A DNA stretch of 38,420 nucleotides from Streptomyces altiplanensis (GTDB lineage: Bacteria; Actinomycetota; Actinomycetes; Streptomycetales; Streptomycetaceae), in contig RHMC01000059.1 in NCBI GenBank assembly GCA_003719395.1, positions 1 to 38,420 on the forward strand, in the 5' to 3' direction. This document shows, in pieces, positions 18,986 through 27,212 of this stretch (its first letter is position 1; every line of letters starts with the position of its first letter). The notes below the pieces were generated by a model. That model saw nothing but the letters and a program-made list of their open reading frames with translations. It was not told the origin of the DNA and did not search any database. A program made the translations under genes and the position numbers.

Positions 18986-20180
18986 GTGACTGAGAACACC
19001 GAGGTCGTCGTGATCGGCGGCGGATACGCCGGTGTCATGGCGGCCAATCGCCTGACGCAGCGCGACGACGTGACCGTGACCCTGATCAACCCGCGCTCGG
19101 CCTTCGTCCCGCGCCTGCGCCTGCACCAGCTGGTGGGCGGGTCCCACGACGCGGTCGTCGACTACCGCGAGATCCTGGCCGAGGGCGTCCGGCTGGCCGT
19201 CGACACCGTGACCCGGATCGACACGGCCGTGCGCAGCGTGGCGCTGCGGAGCGGCGGCACGGCCGGCTATGACTACCTGATCTACGCGGCGGGCAGCGGC
19301 AGCACTGACCTGCGCGTTCCCGGGGCGGCCGAGTTCGCTCACCCGGTCGCCACCCTGGAGGCCGCGCAGCGGCTGCGGTCGTCGTCGACGCCGCGCACGC
19401 GACGGCCGCCCCTGACGGTTGTCGCGCCGGTCCGACGGGCATCGAGACCGCCGCCCGCGCCCGGAGCGGGGCCGCCGGGTGACCCTGGTCTGCGGAGGCG
19501 TGCTCGGCCCGTACCTGCACCCTCGGGCCCGACGCACGGTTGCCAAGCGGCTCGCCCGGCTCGGGGTGACCGTGCTCGACGGTCCCGACACGAAGGCCAC
19601 GGCGGTGACGCGCCACGCCGTGCACCTCGGTGACGGCCGTGAGCTGCCGAGCGAGGTCACCATCTGGACCGCCGGCTTCGGCGTGCCGGATCTGGCCGCG
19701 CGCAGCGGGCTGAGCACCGACGCGATGGGGCGCCTGCTCACGGACGAGACGCTGACCAGCATGGCCGACAAGCACATCGTCGCCGCCGGGGACTCGGCGG
19801 CACCGTCCGACCTGCCGTTCCGGATGAGCGCCTATGCCGCGGGCTGCCTGGGAGCCCATGCCGCGGACACAGTCCTCAGCCGCATCGCGGGCAAGCGGCC
19901 CGAGCCCGTCAACCTGTCGTTCCCTGCCATGTGCGTCAGCCTGGGGCGCCGCGCCGGCGTCTTCCAGTTCGCGCACAAGGACGACACCGCGATGAGGCTC
20001 TACGTCGGCGGCCGCGCCGGCGCGAAGCTCAAGGAGCTCTCCTGCCGGTTCAGCGTCAGGCATCTGGTGAACGAGGCACGCAAGCCCGGTTCGCACACCT
20101 GGCCCAAGGGGGACATGCGCCGGCAACTGCTGGAGGACAAGCGCGGCGAGGCGTCGGCCACCGCGGAACGAGCAGCCTGA
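18986..20180 (+). CDS. FAD-dependent pyridine nucleotide-disulphide/NDH-2-like oxidoreductase (frameshifted)
   Basis: Flavoprotein of about 400 residues resembling type II NADH dehydrogenases. FAD-binding Rossmann motif EVVVIGGGYAGVMAANRL at the N-terminus. A second dinucleotide-binding motif (GAGPTGIETAA) is partly scrambled around 19375-19470 by two or three indels. The C-terminal half is continuous: VTIWTAGFGVPDLA, then HIVAAGDSAAP, the typical second FAD-contact block with the flavin-binding Asp, and a tail ending in GDMRRQLLEDKRG. The GTG at 18986 follows GAGGAGAG. The ECF41 sigma gene starts 29 bp downstream, and oxidoreductases of this kind are among the classical partners of ECF41 factors. 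The physiological electron acceptor is unknown. Confidence 0.8.
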
Positions 20181-20209
20181 CCAGGCAGGCAAGGAAGAGG
20201 GACCGAGAC

Positions 20210-21106
20210 ATGACCGACCGCGCCACCGAACCGGCGACCGAGGCGTTCGTCGCCCACCGAAATCTGCTCTTCACGGTCGCCTACGAGATGCTGGGATCGG
20301 CGGCCGACGCCGAGGACGTCCTCCAGGAGACCTGGCTGCGGTGGGTCAAGGTGGACCTGGGGCAGGTGGGCGACCAGCGGGCGTACCTGGTCCGGATCAC
20401 CACCCGGCAGTCGCTCAACCGGCTGCGCACCATGAAGCGCCGCAGGGAGGCGTACGTCGGCCAGTGGCTGCCCGAGCCGTTGCTCACCACGCCGGACGTG
20501 GCCGAGGACATCGAGCTCGCCGAGAGTGTGTCGATGGCGCTGATGATCGTCCTGGAGACGCTGTCGCCGACCGAACGGGCCGTCTTCGTGCTGCGCGAGG
20601 TCTTCGACGTCGGCTACGACGAGATCGCGGCCGCCGTGGACAAGAGCCCTGCGGCCGTCCGCCAGATCGCGCACCGTGCCCGCCGTCACGTCGACGCCCG
20701 ACGCCCCCGGAAGGCGGTCTCCCCGAACGCTGCCCGGGCGGCTGTGGAGTCGTTCCGGCGCGCTCTCGAAACCCGGGACCCGCAGGGCCTCCTGGACGTG
20801 CTCGCCCCGGACGTCGTCCTCGTGAGCGACGGCGGCGGCGTGAAGCGGGCCGCGCCGCGGCCGGTCGTCGGAGCCGAGAAGCTGGTCCGCTTCTACCTCG
20901 GCGGCTCCAGCAAGGTCGAGGCCACGATCACTTGTTCACCCACCGTGGTCAACGGCAATCCGGCACTGGTCCTGCGCCTGGACGACGAGATCGACGGCGT
21001 CATGGGGATGCGTGTCGAGGACGGCCGCATCACGGGCGTCTATTACGTCCGCAACCCGGAGAAGCTGACCCGCGTCGAGACCGAGACCCCGCTCACCCTG
21101 CGATGA
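20210..21106 (+). CDS. sigJ: ECF41-family RNA polymerase sigma factor with SnoaL-like C-terminal domain
   Basis: Intact sigma factor of 298 residues. Region 2 covers residues 10-75 (FTVAYEMLGSAADAEDVLQE), region 4 residues 110-165 (LSPTERAVFVLREVFDVGYD, then SPAAVRQIAHRARRH). A SnoaL-like extension occupies residues 175-295. The two hallmarks of ECF41 are present: DGGG at 207-210 in the start of the extension, and NPEKL (for NPDKL) at 282-286. The extension acts in known members as a built-in regulator of sigma activity in place of an anti-sigma factor; no anti-sigma gene is seen here. The ATG at 20210 has a GGAAGAGGGA site. It lies downstream of the oxidoreductase and its ECF41-like promoter. 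The symbol follows the SigJ type; it is not a proven orthologue. Confidence 0.9.
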   Translation: MTDRATEPATEAFVAHRNLLFTVAYEMLGSAADAEDVLQETWLRWVKVDLGQVGDQRAYLVRITTRQSLNRLRTMKRRREAYVGQWLPEPLLTTPDVAEDIELAESVSMALMIVLETLSPTERAVFVLREVFDVGYDEIAAAVDKSPAAVRQIAHRARRHVDARRPRKAVSPNAARAAVESFRRALETRDPQGLLDVLAPDVVLVSDGGGVKRAAPRPVVGAEKLVRFYLGGSSKVEATITCSPTVVNGNPALVLRLDDEIDGVMGMRVEDGRITGVYYVRNPEKLTRVETETPLTLR

Positions 21107-21408
21107 GCACGCCGGATCACCGGAATACCACCCGTCCGCTGCCACACGCCGGACGAGAGGACCACACCACGGCCGGGCGGACGACGGCCGAGCGGCGCAG
21201 CCTCACGCTCCGGAAGGCCACGATCGCCCCGCAGACCGTGACCTTCTTCTTCCAGGCGGCCACCGCCGGGAGGACGCTGTCCCCGCCCCGCCCCGCTGCA
21301 CGACGTCGGACCGCGCGTGATGCACGGCTCTGCCCCCGGGCCGTGCCACGCACCGGCCGGCCCCCATCACCACGTAAAGCACGCAAACACTCCGTCCGAG
21401 GAGGAGCC
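21107..21408. other. Gap without recognised gene
   Basis: 302 bp between the sigma factor and the membrane protein. An ATG overlapping the sigma stop (ATGA, 21103-21106) opens a long frame with no family resemblance and strongly basic composition. I see no gene; a GAGGAGGAG ribosome site at the end belongs to the ATG at 21409. Confidence 0.5.
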
Positions 21409-22167
21409 ATGGACACTCCGGCCCCGCGCGGCCGACAGGTTGCCGTCGCCCTGGCCGACGGTGGCCGTGCCGGTCGTCCTGCTCACGGCGATCATCAGTG
21501 TGCTGCTCACCGCCTTCGCCCGGCCGTCGGTGCGGTCGCATGTGCACGATGTGCCGATCGCCGTCGCCGGGCCGGCGTCGCAGTCGAGCAGGTCGGCGCC
21601 GCCCTCGGCCAACGCCTGCCGGACGGCTTCGTGATCACCGAGGCCGCCGACACGGAGGCCGCCGAACGGTTGATCCGTGACAGGGAGGCGTACGGGGCGA
21701 TCGACGTCAGTTCCGGCACCCCGCAGGTCGTCACCGCCTCGGCCGCCGGCGCGTCGGTCGCCCAGACCCTGCAGGCGTCGGCGACCGCGCTCAGCCAGGC
21801 GCAGGGCACCAGCACGGCGGTCCCCATCCGCGACCCCGTGACCCTGCCGGCCGACGACCCGCGCGGCGCCGGCCCGGCCGCCGGAGCCCTGCCCCTGGTC
21901 ATGGGTGGCCTGATGGCCGCGCTGTTGCTGACCGGACTCGTCCGCGGCACCGCCCGCCGGGTCATCGGGGCGTTCGCCTCCGCGACCACCGGCGGCCTGG
22001 CCGTGGCAGCGGTCCTGCAGTTCTGGCTCGGCTCGCTGGGCGGCTCCTGCTCGGCCAGCACCGGCGCCGTCGCCCTGACCATCGCGGCCCCCTCCCTGAG
22101 CATCCTCGGGCTGGAGTCACTGCTCGGGTACGCCGGCCTTGGTCTCGGCGCCGCCACGATTGCGTGA
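21409..22167 (+). pseudogene. Membrane protein, YhgE/DUF3533-like, frameshifted and 3'-truncated
   Basis: Remnant of an ABC-2/YhgE-type membrane protein. After a start at 21409 (strong GAGGAGGAG site) the frame shifts near 21430, and the first membrane helix is AVPVVLLTAIISVLLTAFA. An extracellular part follows, LPDGFVITEAADTEAAERLI and YGAIDVSSGTPQVVTA, then membrane helices LPLVMGGLMAALLLTGLV, AVAAVLQFWLGSL and a later IAAPSLSILGLESLLGYAG. Another shift is likely near 22045-22050. The protein ends abruptly at LGLGAATIA, where family members would continue with further membrane helices. The truncation point abuts the convergent STAS gene by 15 bp, which suggests a rearrangement junction at about 22160. 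Without the C-terminal half it is unlikely to be functional. Confidence 0.6.
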
Positions 22168-22182
22168 GCAGGTCGTCGTGGG

Positions 22183-22521
22183 TCAGCACCTGGCGGCGCT
22201 GTCGCTGTCGGGGTGGAGGGGGAAGATCTGGTCGAGGCCGACGATGCGCAGGATGCGCAGCGTATGGGCGGGGACGGCGGCGAGCGCGATGTCCGCGTGG
22301 GCACCGTGGGCATGGTTGCGGGCGGCGATCAGGGCGGTGATGCCGCTGGAGTCGCAGAATTCCATGCCGCCCAGGTCCAGGATGAGGCGCTGGCCGGGCT
22401 GGAGGGTGAGCGTGCCGAGCAGTTCACGCAGTGTGGTGGCGTTGGTGTAGTCGAGTGCGCCGATGACCGCCAGGACGGGACCGGTCGCAGTGTCTCGGGT
22501 GGTGATCTTCAGCGGGTTCAT
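22183..22521 (-). CDS. rsbV: STAS-domain anti-sigma factor antagonist (RsbV-like)
   Basis: Single STAS domain of 112 residues, intact. The sequence follows the RsbV/SpoIIAA pattern: PVLAVIGALDYTNATTLREL, RLILDLGGMEFCDSSGITAL and a C-terminal IVGLDQIFPLHPDSDSA. The presumed phosphorylation site is Ser58 in D-S-S-G. When dephosphorylated such proteins sequester an RsbW-type anti-sigma kinase and free a sigma-B-like factor. It is the last gene of the operon; its ATG overlaps the stop of the PP2C phosphatase gene (ATGA), the very enzyme expected to dephosphorylate it. No RsbW kinase or sigma-B gene is in the window, so the downstream partners must be elsewhere. Confidence 0.88.
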   Translation of the reverse strand: MNPLKITTRDTATGPVLAVIGALDYTNATTLRELLGTLTLQPGQRLILDLGGMEFCDSSGITALIAARNHAHGAHADIALAAVPAHTLRILRIVGLDQIFPLHPDSDSAARC

Positions 22522-23808
22522 CGTGGGTTCTTCGTTGCCGGGCCGGGGGCGGGGACGCCGAGGGCGAGGAGGGCGGTGTCGTCGTCGAGGCCGTCGCCGA
22601 AGTCGTCCAGCAGGCCGGTCAGGGCCTGGATGACGGCATGTGGGGACTTGCCGGCGTGGCCGGCGGCGAAGGTGAGCAGGGCCTCGTCCCCGTACAAGGT
22701 GGTGCGGTCTTCGCCGGTGCGGGCTTCGGTGAGGCCGTCGGTGTAGAGCAGAAGGGTGTCGCCGGGGGCGAGAACGGTGGCGGCGGTGGCGAAGTGCGCG
22801 TCGGGGAGGATGCCGACGAGGAGGCCGCCGGGAGTGGGCAGGAAGTCGGCCGTGCCGTCGGCGCGCAGGACGAGGGCCGGGGGGGTGGCCGCCCGCAGCG
22901 AGGCGGACGGCGACCTGCCCGGTCGCGGGGCCGGGTTCGAGGATGCCGAAGACGGTGGTGCAGTAACGCGGGTCGCCGCTGTCGCTGTAGCGCTCGTGGA
23001 GCACCTTGTTGAGGGTGGACAGAGCGGAAACGGGGTCTGGGTCGTGCACGGCGGCGGCGCGCAGGGTGTAGCGAGTCAGTGAGGTGACCGCGGCTGCTTG
23101 GGGGCCTTTGCCGCACACATCACCGAGGAAGAAGGCGAAGCGTTCGCCGCCGACGGGGAAGACGTCGTAGAAGTCGCCGCCGAGCCGGTCGGGGGAGGCG
23201 GTGTGGTAGTGGGCAGCCGCCTCCATCCCGGGTACTGGCGGCAGGACGGCGGGCAGCAGTGACTGCTGGAGCACGGCCAGGGCGTCCTGCAACCGGGCGC
23301 GGTCGGCCTCCGCCTGTTTGCGGGCTTCTTCGGCCGCTTTCCGGCCGCGCAGGAGTTCCTCCTCGTAGGTGCGGCGGTCCCGGGCGTCGAAGACAGTGGT
23401 GCGGATCAGCAGTGGCTCGCCGGTACTGCCGTGCTTGACCACCGAGGAGACCAGCACCGGTATCCGGCCGCCGCCGGCCTGTTTGATCTCCAGGGCTATG
23501 CCGCCGACCTCGCCCTGCATCCGCAGCAGCGGCGCGAAGTGCGTCTCGTGGTACAGCTTGCCGCCCATGGTCAGCAGGTCGGTGAACCGCATCCGGCCCA
23601 CCACCGCCTCCCGCTCCAGGCCGAGCCAGCTCAGCAGCGTGGTGTTGATCTTCGCGATGGTGCCGTCCATCAACGTGGACAGATACCCGCACGGCGCGCT
23701 CTCGTACAGCTCTTCGGCGCTGTCCTCCAGCAGCGCGGCGAACACCGCGTCCGACGTTTTCCGGTTGCCGGCATCATGAGGATCGGGCTGCTGGCCGGTG
23801 CGGCACAT
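22518..23808 (-). CDS. rsbP: PAS-domain PP2C/SpoIIE phosphatase (RsbP/RsbU-like, one frameshift)
   Basis: Serine phosphatase of about 429 residues. Residues 30-145 form a PAS sensor domain (ELYESAPCGYLSTLMDGTIA and VVGRMRFTDLLTMGGKLYHE). Residues 146-190 are a charged helical linker, probably coiled coil. From about 195 comes the PP2C/SpoIIE catalytic domain with metal-binding aspartates in GGDFYDVF (211-216) and GDVCGKG (229-235). One extra base in a run of seven G (plus strand, about 22878-22884) shifts the frame inside RLAAGGHPPALV; beyond it the domain continues with LLLYTDGL and ends ATKNPR. The ATG at 23808 overlaps the TGA of the RsbQ-like gene (TGATG), and the stop overlaps the STAS gene. 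The domain order PAS, linker, PP2C and the neighbours match Bacillus RsbP. Confidence 0.86.
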
Positions 23809-24610
23809 CACCGTAGGCCCGCCAGGAAACTGGTGATCGCCTCGTTGGTGACCTCGGGCGCGGACAGGTGCGGGCAGTGCCCGGTCGCATCGAGAGTGAC
23901 CAGTTGTGAGCCGGGGATCGCCTGGTGAACGTAGGCGCCGACCTCCCGGGGGGCGATGACGTCCTGGATACACTCCAGCACCAGCGTCGGCACCTTCACA
24001 CTTTTCAGATCGTCCCTCGAGTCGGACAGGAACGTGGTGCGGGCGAAGACGCGCGCCATGTCCGGATCGGTTGCGCAGAAACTGTTCTTCAGCTCCTCAC
24101 CGAGCTCGGCTGCTCCGCATTCCCCATGATCACCGGTGCCATCGCCGCCGACCAGCCCAGGTAGTTGGACTCCAGGGAACCCAGCAGCTCGTCGATGTCC
24201 TGCGCGCTGAACCCGCCCCGGTAGCCGTCGTCGTCCATGTACCGCGGAGAGGGAGCGACCATGACCAGCGCCCCGATGCGCTCCGGAGCCATGCCCGCGG
24301 CCAGCACCCCGATCATCGCGCTGACCGAGTGCCCCACGAACACCGCATCGCGCAGGTCGAGGGCCTCGCACACCTCCACTGCGTCCCGGGCGTAACCGTC
24401 CAGGGAGGCATAGCGGTCCTCCGAGAACGCGGACAGATCCGAGCGGCCCGAACCCACGTAGTCGAACAGCACCACCCGGTAGTCCTCGACCAGGGCAGGC
24501 ACTGTCAGCCGCCACATGTTCTGATCACAGCCGAACCCGTGAGCCAGTACCACCGCCGGCCCCTGCGGATTGCCGATGACGGTGACGTTGTTCCTGCGAT
24601 TGATACCCAT
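23808..24610 (-). CDS. rsbQ: Alpha/beta hydrolase, RsbQ-like stress regulator (one frameshift)
   Basis: Alpha/beta-fold hydrolase of about 267 residues that closely follows Bacillus subtilis RsbQ as I remember it: GFGCDQNMW, RVVLFDYVGSGRSDLS, the nucleophile elbow VFVGHS (Ser95), MVAPSPRYMDDDGYRGGF, NYLGWSAAMAP, then FCATDPDMARVFARTTFLSD and the end GHCPHLSAPE. The catalytic triad is complete (Ser95, Asp in IQDVIAP, His in TGHCPH). At about 24110 one missing base breaks the frame; restoring it gives AEQPELGEELKNSFCATD. RsbQ is needed for RsbP activity in energy stress and is thought to make or carry a small hydrophobic ligand for the PAS domain; plant KAI2/D14 receptors are relatives. ATG at 24610 is preferred; a GTG at 24634 is an alternative. 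It leads an operon with the phosphatase and STAS genes. Confidence 0.86.
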
Positions 24611-24649
24611 ACCCACCAGTCTCTCAAGTCCCACTCACCGCTCGGACAC

Positions 24650-25220
24650 CGCTCGGACACGACCTCGAGGTACCCAGAGCATCCCGGGGCAGGCCGTCCT
24701 CGAACGGCCGCTTGTCCATCCCCGGCGGATGTGGGGTGAGCCGGTGCTGCGGGGCCTCGACGGCATGAGCGAGGCCCAGGTGACCGCCGGCACGCCGGGG
24801 GAGTGGGAGCCTGTGCCCGGCCGGTGGCGGGAGACCGAGCTGCTGCGGTGGAAACCACCGGCGGCGTGGTTCGGCGTCTGCCACCGCGTCCCGCTCGCGT
24901 GGCGCCGCTTGATACCGGCCCCTGGTCATGCGGCCTGGAGCCGACGAAGGCGATCGGGACCCCCGACACACGTGTGCGCCCAGGTCGGCATGGGACTCAC
25001 CGGTGCGTGGGGGAAGCCGGTGTCCATCCGGGCGGCGGGGGTCTTCGAAGACTTCCTGCGTGCATGGCTGCACGCCTTTGGCGCGGGAGCCCTGGAAGGC
25101 GTGCGGTGCCTTGCCGATCAGGCGGACGCTCAGTTCGCGCCGCAGCAGGCCGGCCGCCAGGGTGGAGCCCGTCGGGCCGGCTCCGGCGATGAGTACGCCG
25201 ATGTCGTGGTGTCCGGTCAT
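24650..25220 (-). pseudogene. Aromatic-ring FAD monooxygenase, degraded
   Basis: The first 60 residues from the ATG at 25220 are clear: MTGHHDIGVLIAGAGPTGST (FAD-binding GxGxxG), then LAAGLLRRELSVRLIGKAPH and SRAKGVQPCTQEVFED, the standard opening of PHBH-type hydroxylases. After about 25035 the similarity dissolves; a fragment near 24700 (RPFEDGLPRDALG) could be another family piece. The normal length is about 500 residues, against fewer than 190 codons of room here, so most of the gene is deleted. Its ATG overlaps the stop of the upstream hydrolase (ATGA), the arrangement of an aromatic catabolism operon that has since decayed. Confidence 0.6.
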
Positions 25221-25602
25221 GATGATGGGCCCCAATCGATCTTTTCGAAGAAGGTGACCAGGAGCCGTGCCGTGCCGTGCGGGTCCTCGAACGGGACCAT
25301 GTGTCCGCAGTGGTCGAACACGTGCACATCGTCCGGCTGGAGGAGATCCCGGACGGCGTCGAGCCGGCCTATGGGGGTGACCTGGTCGTGTCTTCCCCAC
25401 AGCAGCAGCTTCGGTACGGGCGGTCGGCCGGCCCACCGGTAGAGGGAAGCCGCGCCGCGACCTCCTCGACGGCGTCCGGGGAGGAGCCGGAGCCGTGCAG
25501 CAGCACCGCAGGCCCTCGCCCCTCCCGCACGAAGCGCACGCGCATTCCGTCGGTCGTCGTGAATGACGATGTCGACCGGCTTGCCTTCAACGGCACCACC
25601 AT
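25217..25602 (-). pseudogene. Alpha/beta hydrolase with internal deletion of the catalytic core
   Basis: From an ATG at 25602 the protein opens MVVPLKASRSTSSFTTTDGM and RVRFVREGRGPAVLLHGSGS, the first strands of an alpha/beta hydrolase with the HG oxyanion region. Then, near 25440, it jumps to the C-terminal region in another frame: PVPKLLLWGRHDQVTPIGRL and VHVFDHCGHMVPFEDP, which hold the acid and histidine of the triad. The middle section of roughly 130-150 residues, including the nucleophile elbow, is missing, so the product cannot be an active hydrolase. The stop overlaps the start of the degraded monooxygenase. Together they look like the remains of a meta-cleavage or related aromatic pathway. 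Confidence 0.65.
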
Positions 25603-25758
25603 TGAGGCCGGCACTGACTCCTGTCGCCCCGCCGGCACACGAGCCCGGGCTGAGGGAACCCGCCAAGGTCGGCTGAGTGCGACAGCTGCCGATCCTGACG
25701 TGAGCGACGAGGGCGTTGAGGGGCATCGGAACGAAGGCCGGTGCTAAAAGATCGTTGT

Positions 25759-26310
25759 ATGTGGGTTCAGCGAGTGATCGAACTGACCGGGTGGGAGCCA
25801 CTTGGGATCTCCGTCGACTGGGCGGCGATCGAGGGAGAGCTGGGGGTTCCGCTGCCGGCGGACTACAAGGAGCTCTACGAGGTGTTCGGAGGCGGTGTCT
25901 TCAGTGATTCCGTCTACTTTCTGGGGCGTGACGAGGGCGTCTCGTTCGACTTCCTGGCACAGTGGCGGGTCTGGCTGTCGGCCGACCAGGACAGCAGGCT
26001 CGGAGACGTCTCCGCCGTCGATCCCTATGCGATCTACGCGCCGGGCGGCAAGGGGCTGGTGCCTTGGGGCTCCACCGAATGGGCCGACGGGTACTTCTGG
26101 CTGATCGATGCCGAGCGGCCGGGCGACTACCCCGTCCTTGCGCGGTCCGATGACGGCGGCGCATGGGACCGGCACGACATGTCCACCTCAGAGTTCCTCT
26201 ACCGCGTCCTTGCCGATGCCGATTTTCAACCTTTCGGGATCGCGCGGTACGACCTCGGCACGACGTTCAAGCCCGGTTCCGGCGGCCCCTTCGAGGGCCG
26301 GCCGCTCTGA
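25759..26310 (+). CDS. SMI1/KNR4 family protein
   Basis: Intact protein of 183 residues with a SUKH (SMI1/KNR4) fold: WAAIEGELGVPLPADYKELY then FGGGVFSDSVYFLG, and later LVPWGSTEWADGYFWLIDAE with the conserved W-G-x-x-x-x-G pattern, ending FGIARYDLGTTFKPG. These proteins often act as immunity proteins to polymorphic toxins in bacteria, or are orphans with unknown partners. ATG at 25759 fits the conserved start (MWVQRVIELTGWEP); a GTG at 25741 in frame is an alternative. No toxin gene is adjacent. A second SMI1-like gene lies at 37124. Confidence 0.8.
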   Translation: MWVQRVIELTGWEPLGISVDWAAIEGELGVPLPADYKELYEVFGGGVFSDSVYFLGRDEGVSFDFLAQWRVWLSADQDSRLGDVSAVDPYAIYAPGGKGLVPWGSTEWADGYFWLIDAERPGDYPVLARSDDGGAWDRHDMSTSEFLYRVLADADFQPFGIARYDLGTTFKPGSGGPFEGRPL

Positions 26311-26334
26311 CGAGAGGCTGACCGTCCCACGTTC

Positions 26335-27090
26335 GTGGACACGACAGTGCCGTGGTTCCTCATCGAGATCCGTGAGCCGGGCGAGGACCCCGGCTTAATC
26401 GGGAGGCGGTACGGGAAGGGATGCGGGACACTCTGCCGGGTGATCGTGATGCACCCCGTTCTGGAGATATACGCTCCTGACGGTTTCGCTCTCTGGCCCG
26501 TCGTTGAGGGCGAGCCGTTCAGGTACTTGGCACTCAGCGGTGAGCTGACCTCTCCCGAGGTCGGGACAGCGGTGATGCGCATCGCCGGATGCAACGACAT
26601 CACCCCCGATCCCGACGCGGGGGACGACCGCCCGCCTCGGCCCGCCGACCCGCTCGGATCATTCCTGCACGGACTGCTCACCTTCGACAGTCTCTTCGCG
26701 GCCGGTGGCCTGAGAGTCACGGACAGCTCCACAGGCGTCACGTTCCTTCCTGGTTGCTGCAACGGGCTGGAGGGCTGGCGTGAGTGGCGCACAGTCGTTG
26801 GCGGCAGCGGACCGGTCTCCTTCGGTCATGACCCTGACCCGGTTGCCGAGCTCTTCGGTGACACCGTCCGACTGACCGTCGACACCGAGCAGAGCGACAG
26901 CCCCGTGATTGAGCTGCCGGCCATCGAGTTCCGCCATCTGCTGGACGGGGTCGAGCGTGACCTGGCCGGCTTCCCCGCGCAGGCAGCCGACTGGGGCCCC
27001 GGGCACCTGCCCGACCACTCTGCCCTTGTCGTTGCCGCCCTCGCCCGCGTTCTCGATCTGCCTACGCCGGTCACACCGCCAAGTCGGTAG
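26335..27090 (+). CDS. Hypothetical protein with LPGCCNGLE motif
   Basis: Intact frame of 251 residues starting with GTG at 26335. I do not recognise a named domain. The protein is acidic, without signal peptide or membrane segment. It carries a conserved-looking central block TFLPGCCNGLEGWREWRTVV, reminiscent of a family I have seen in Streptomyces genomes near SMI1-like genes. It follows the SMI1/KNR4 gene by 24 bp in the same direction, so they may be co-transcribed. Codon usage is typical of the genome and the frame is uninterrupted, which supports a real gene. Function unknown. Confidence 0.65.
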   Translation: MDTTVPWFLIEIREPGEDPGLIGRRYGKGCGTLCRVIVMHPVLEIYAPDGFALWPVVEGEPFRYLALSGELTSPEVGTAVMRIAGCNDITPDPDAGDDRPPRPADPLGSFLHGLLTFDSLFAAGGLRVTDSSTGVTFLPGCCNGLEGWREWRTVVGGSGPVSFGHDPDPVAELFGDTVRLTVDTEQSDSPVIELPAIEFRHLLDGVERDLAGFPAQAADWGPGHLPDHSALVVAALARVLDLPTPVTPPSR

Positions 27091-27212
27091 AGCCGCCAAC
27101 CGGCTTGGCTGATCACAGTGGGGAGCAGTGGAGAGCAGGTGCCTTCGCCGCTGCCTTCGTCGACGGCCCGTGAACACGTTTTTTCGCGTAGCCGTGTATC
27201 TGGATGGCACGT

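Noticed and set aside
18585..18989. Possible 134-residue protein starting MTETRTSDRAAAAV
   Set aside because: It overlaps the ECF41-like promoter and the start of the oxidoreductase, and has no recognisable domain.
21103..21408. Frame overlapping the sigma factor stop (ATGA), possibly a coupled gene
   Set aside because: Composition is basic and low in conserved patterns; it is a shadow running into the membrane protein gene.
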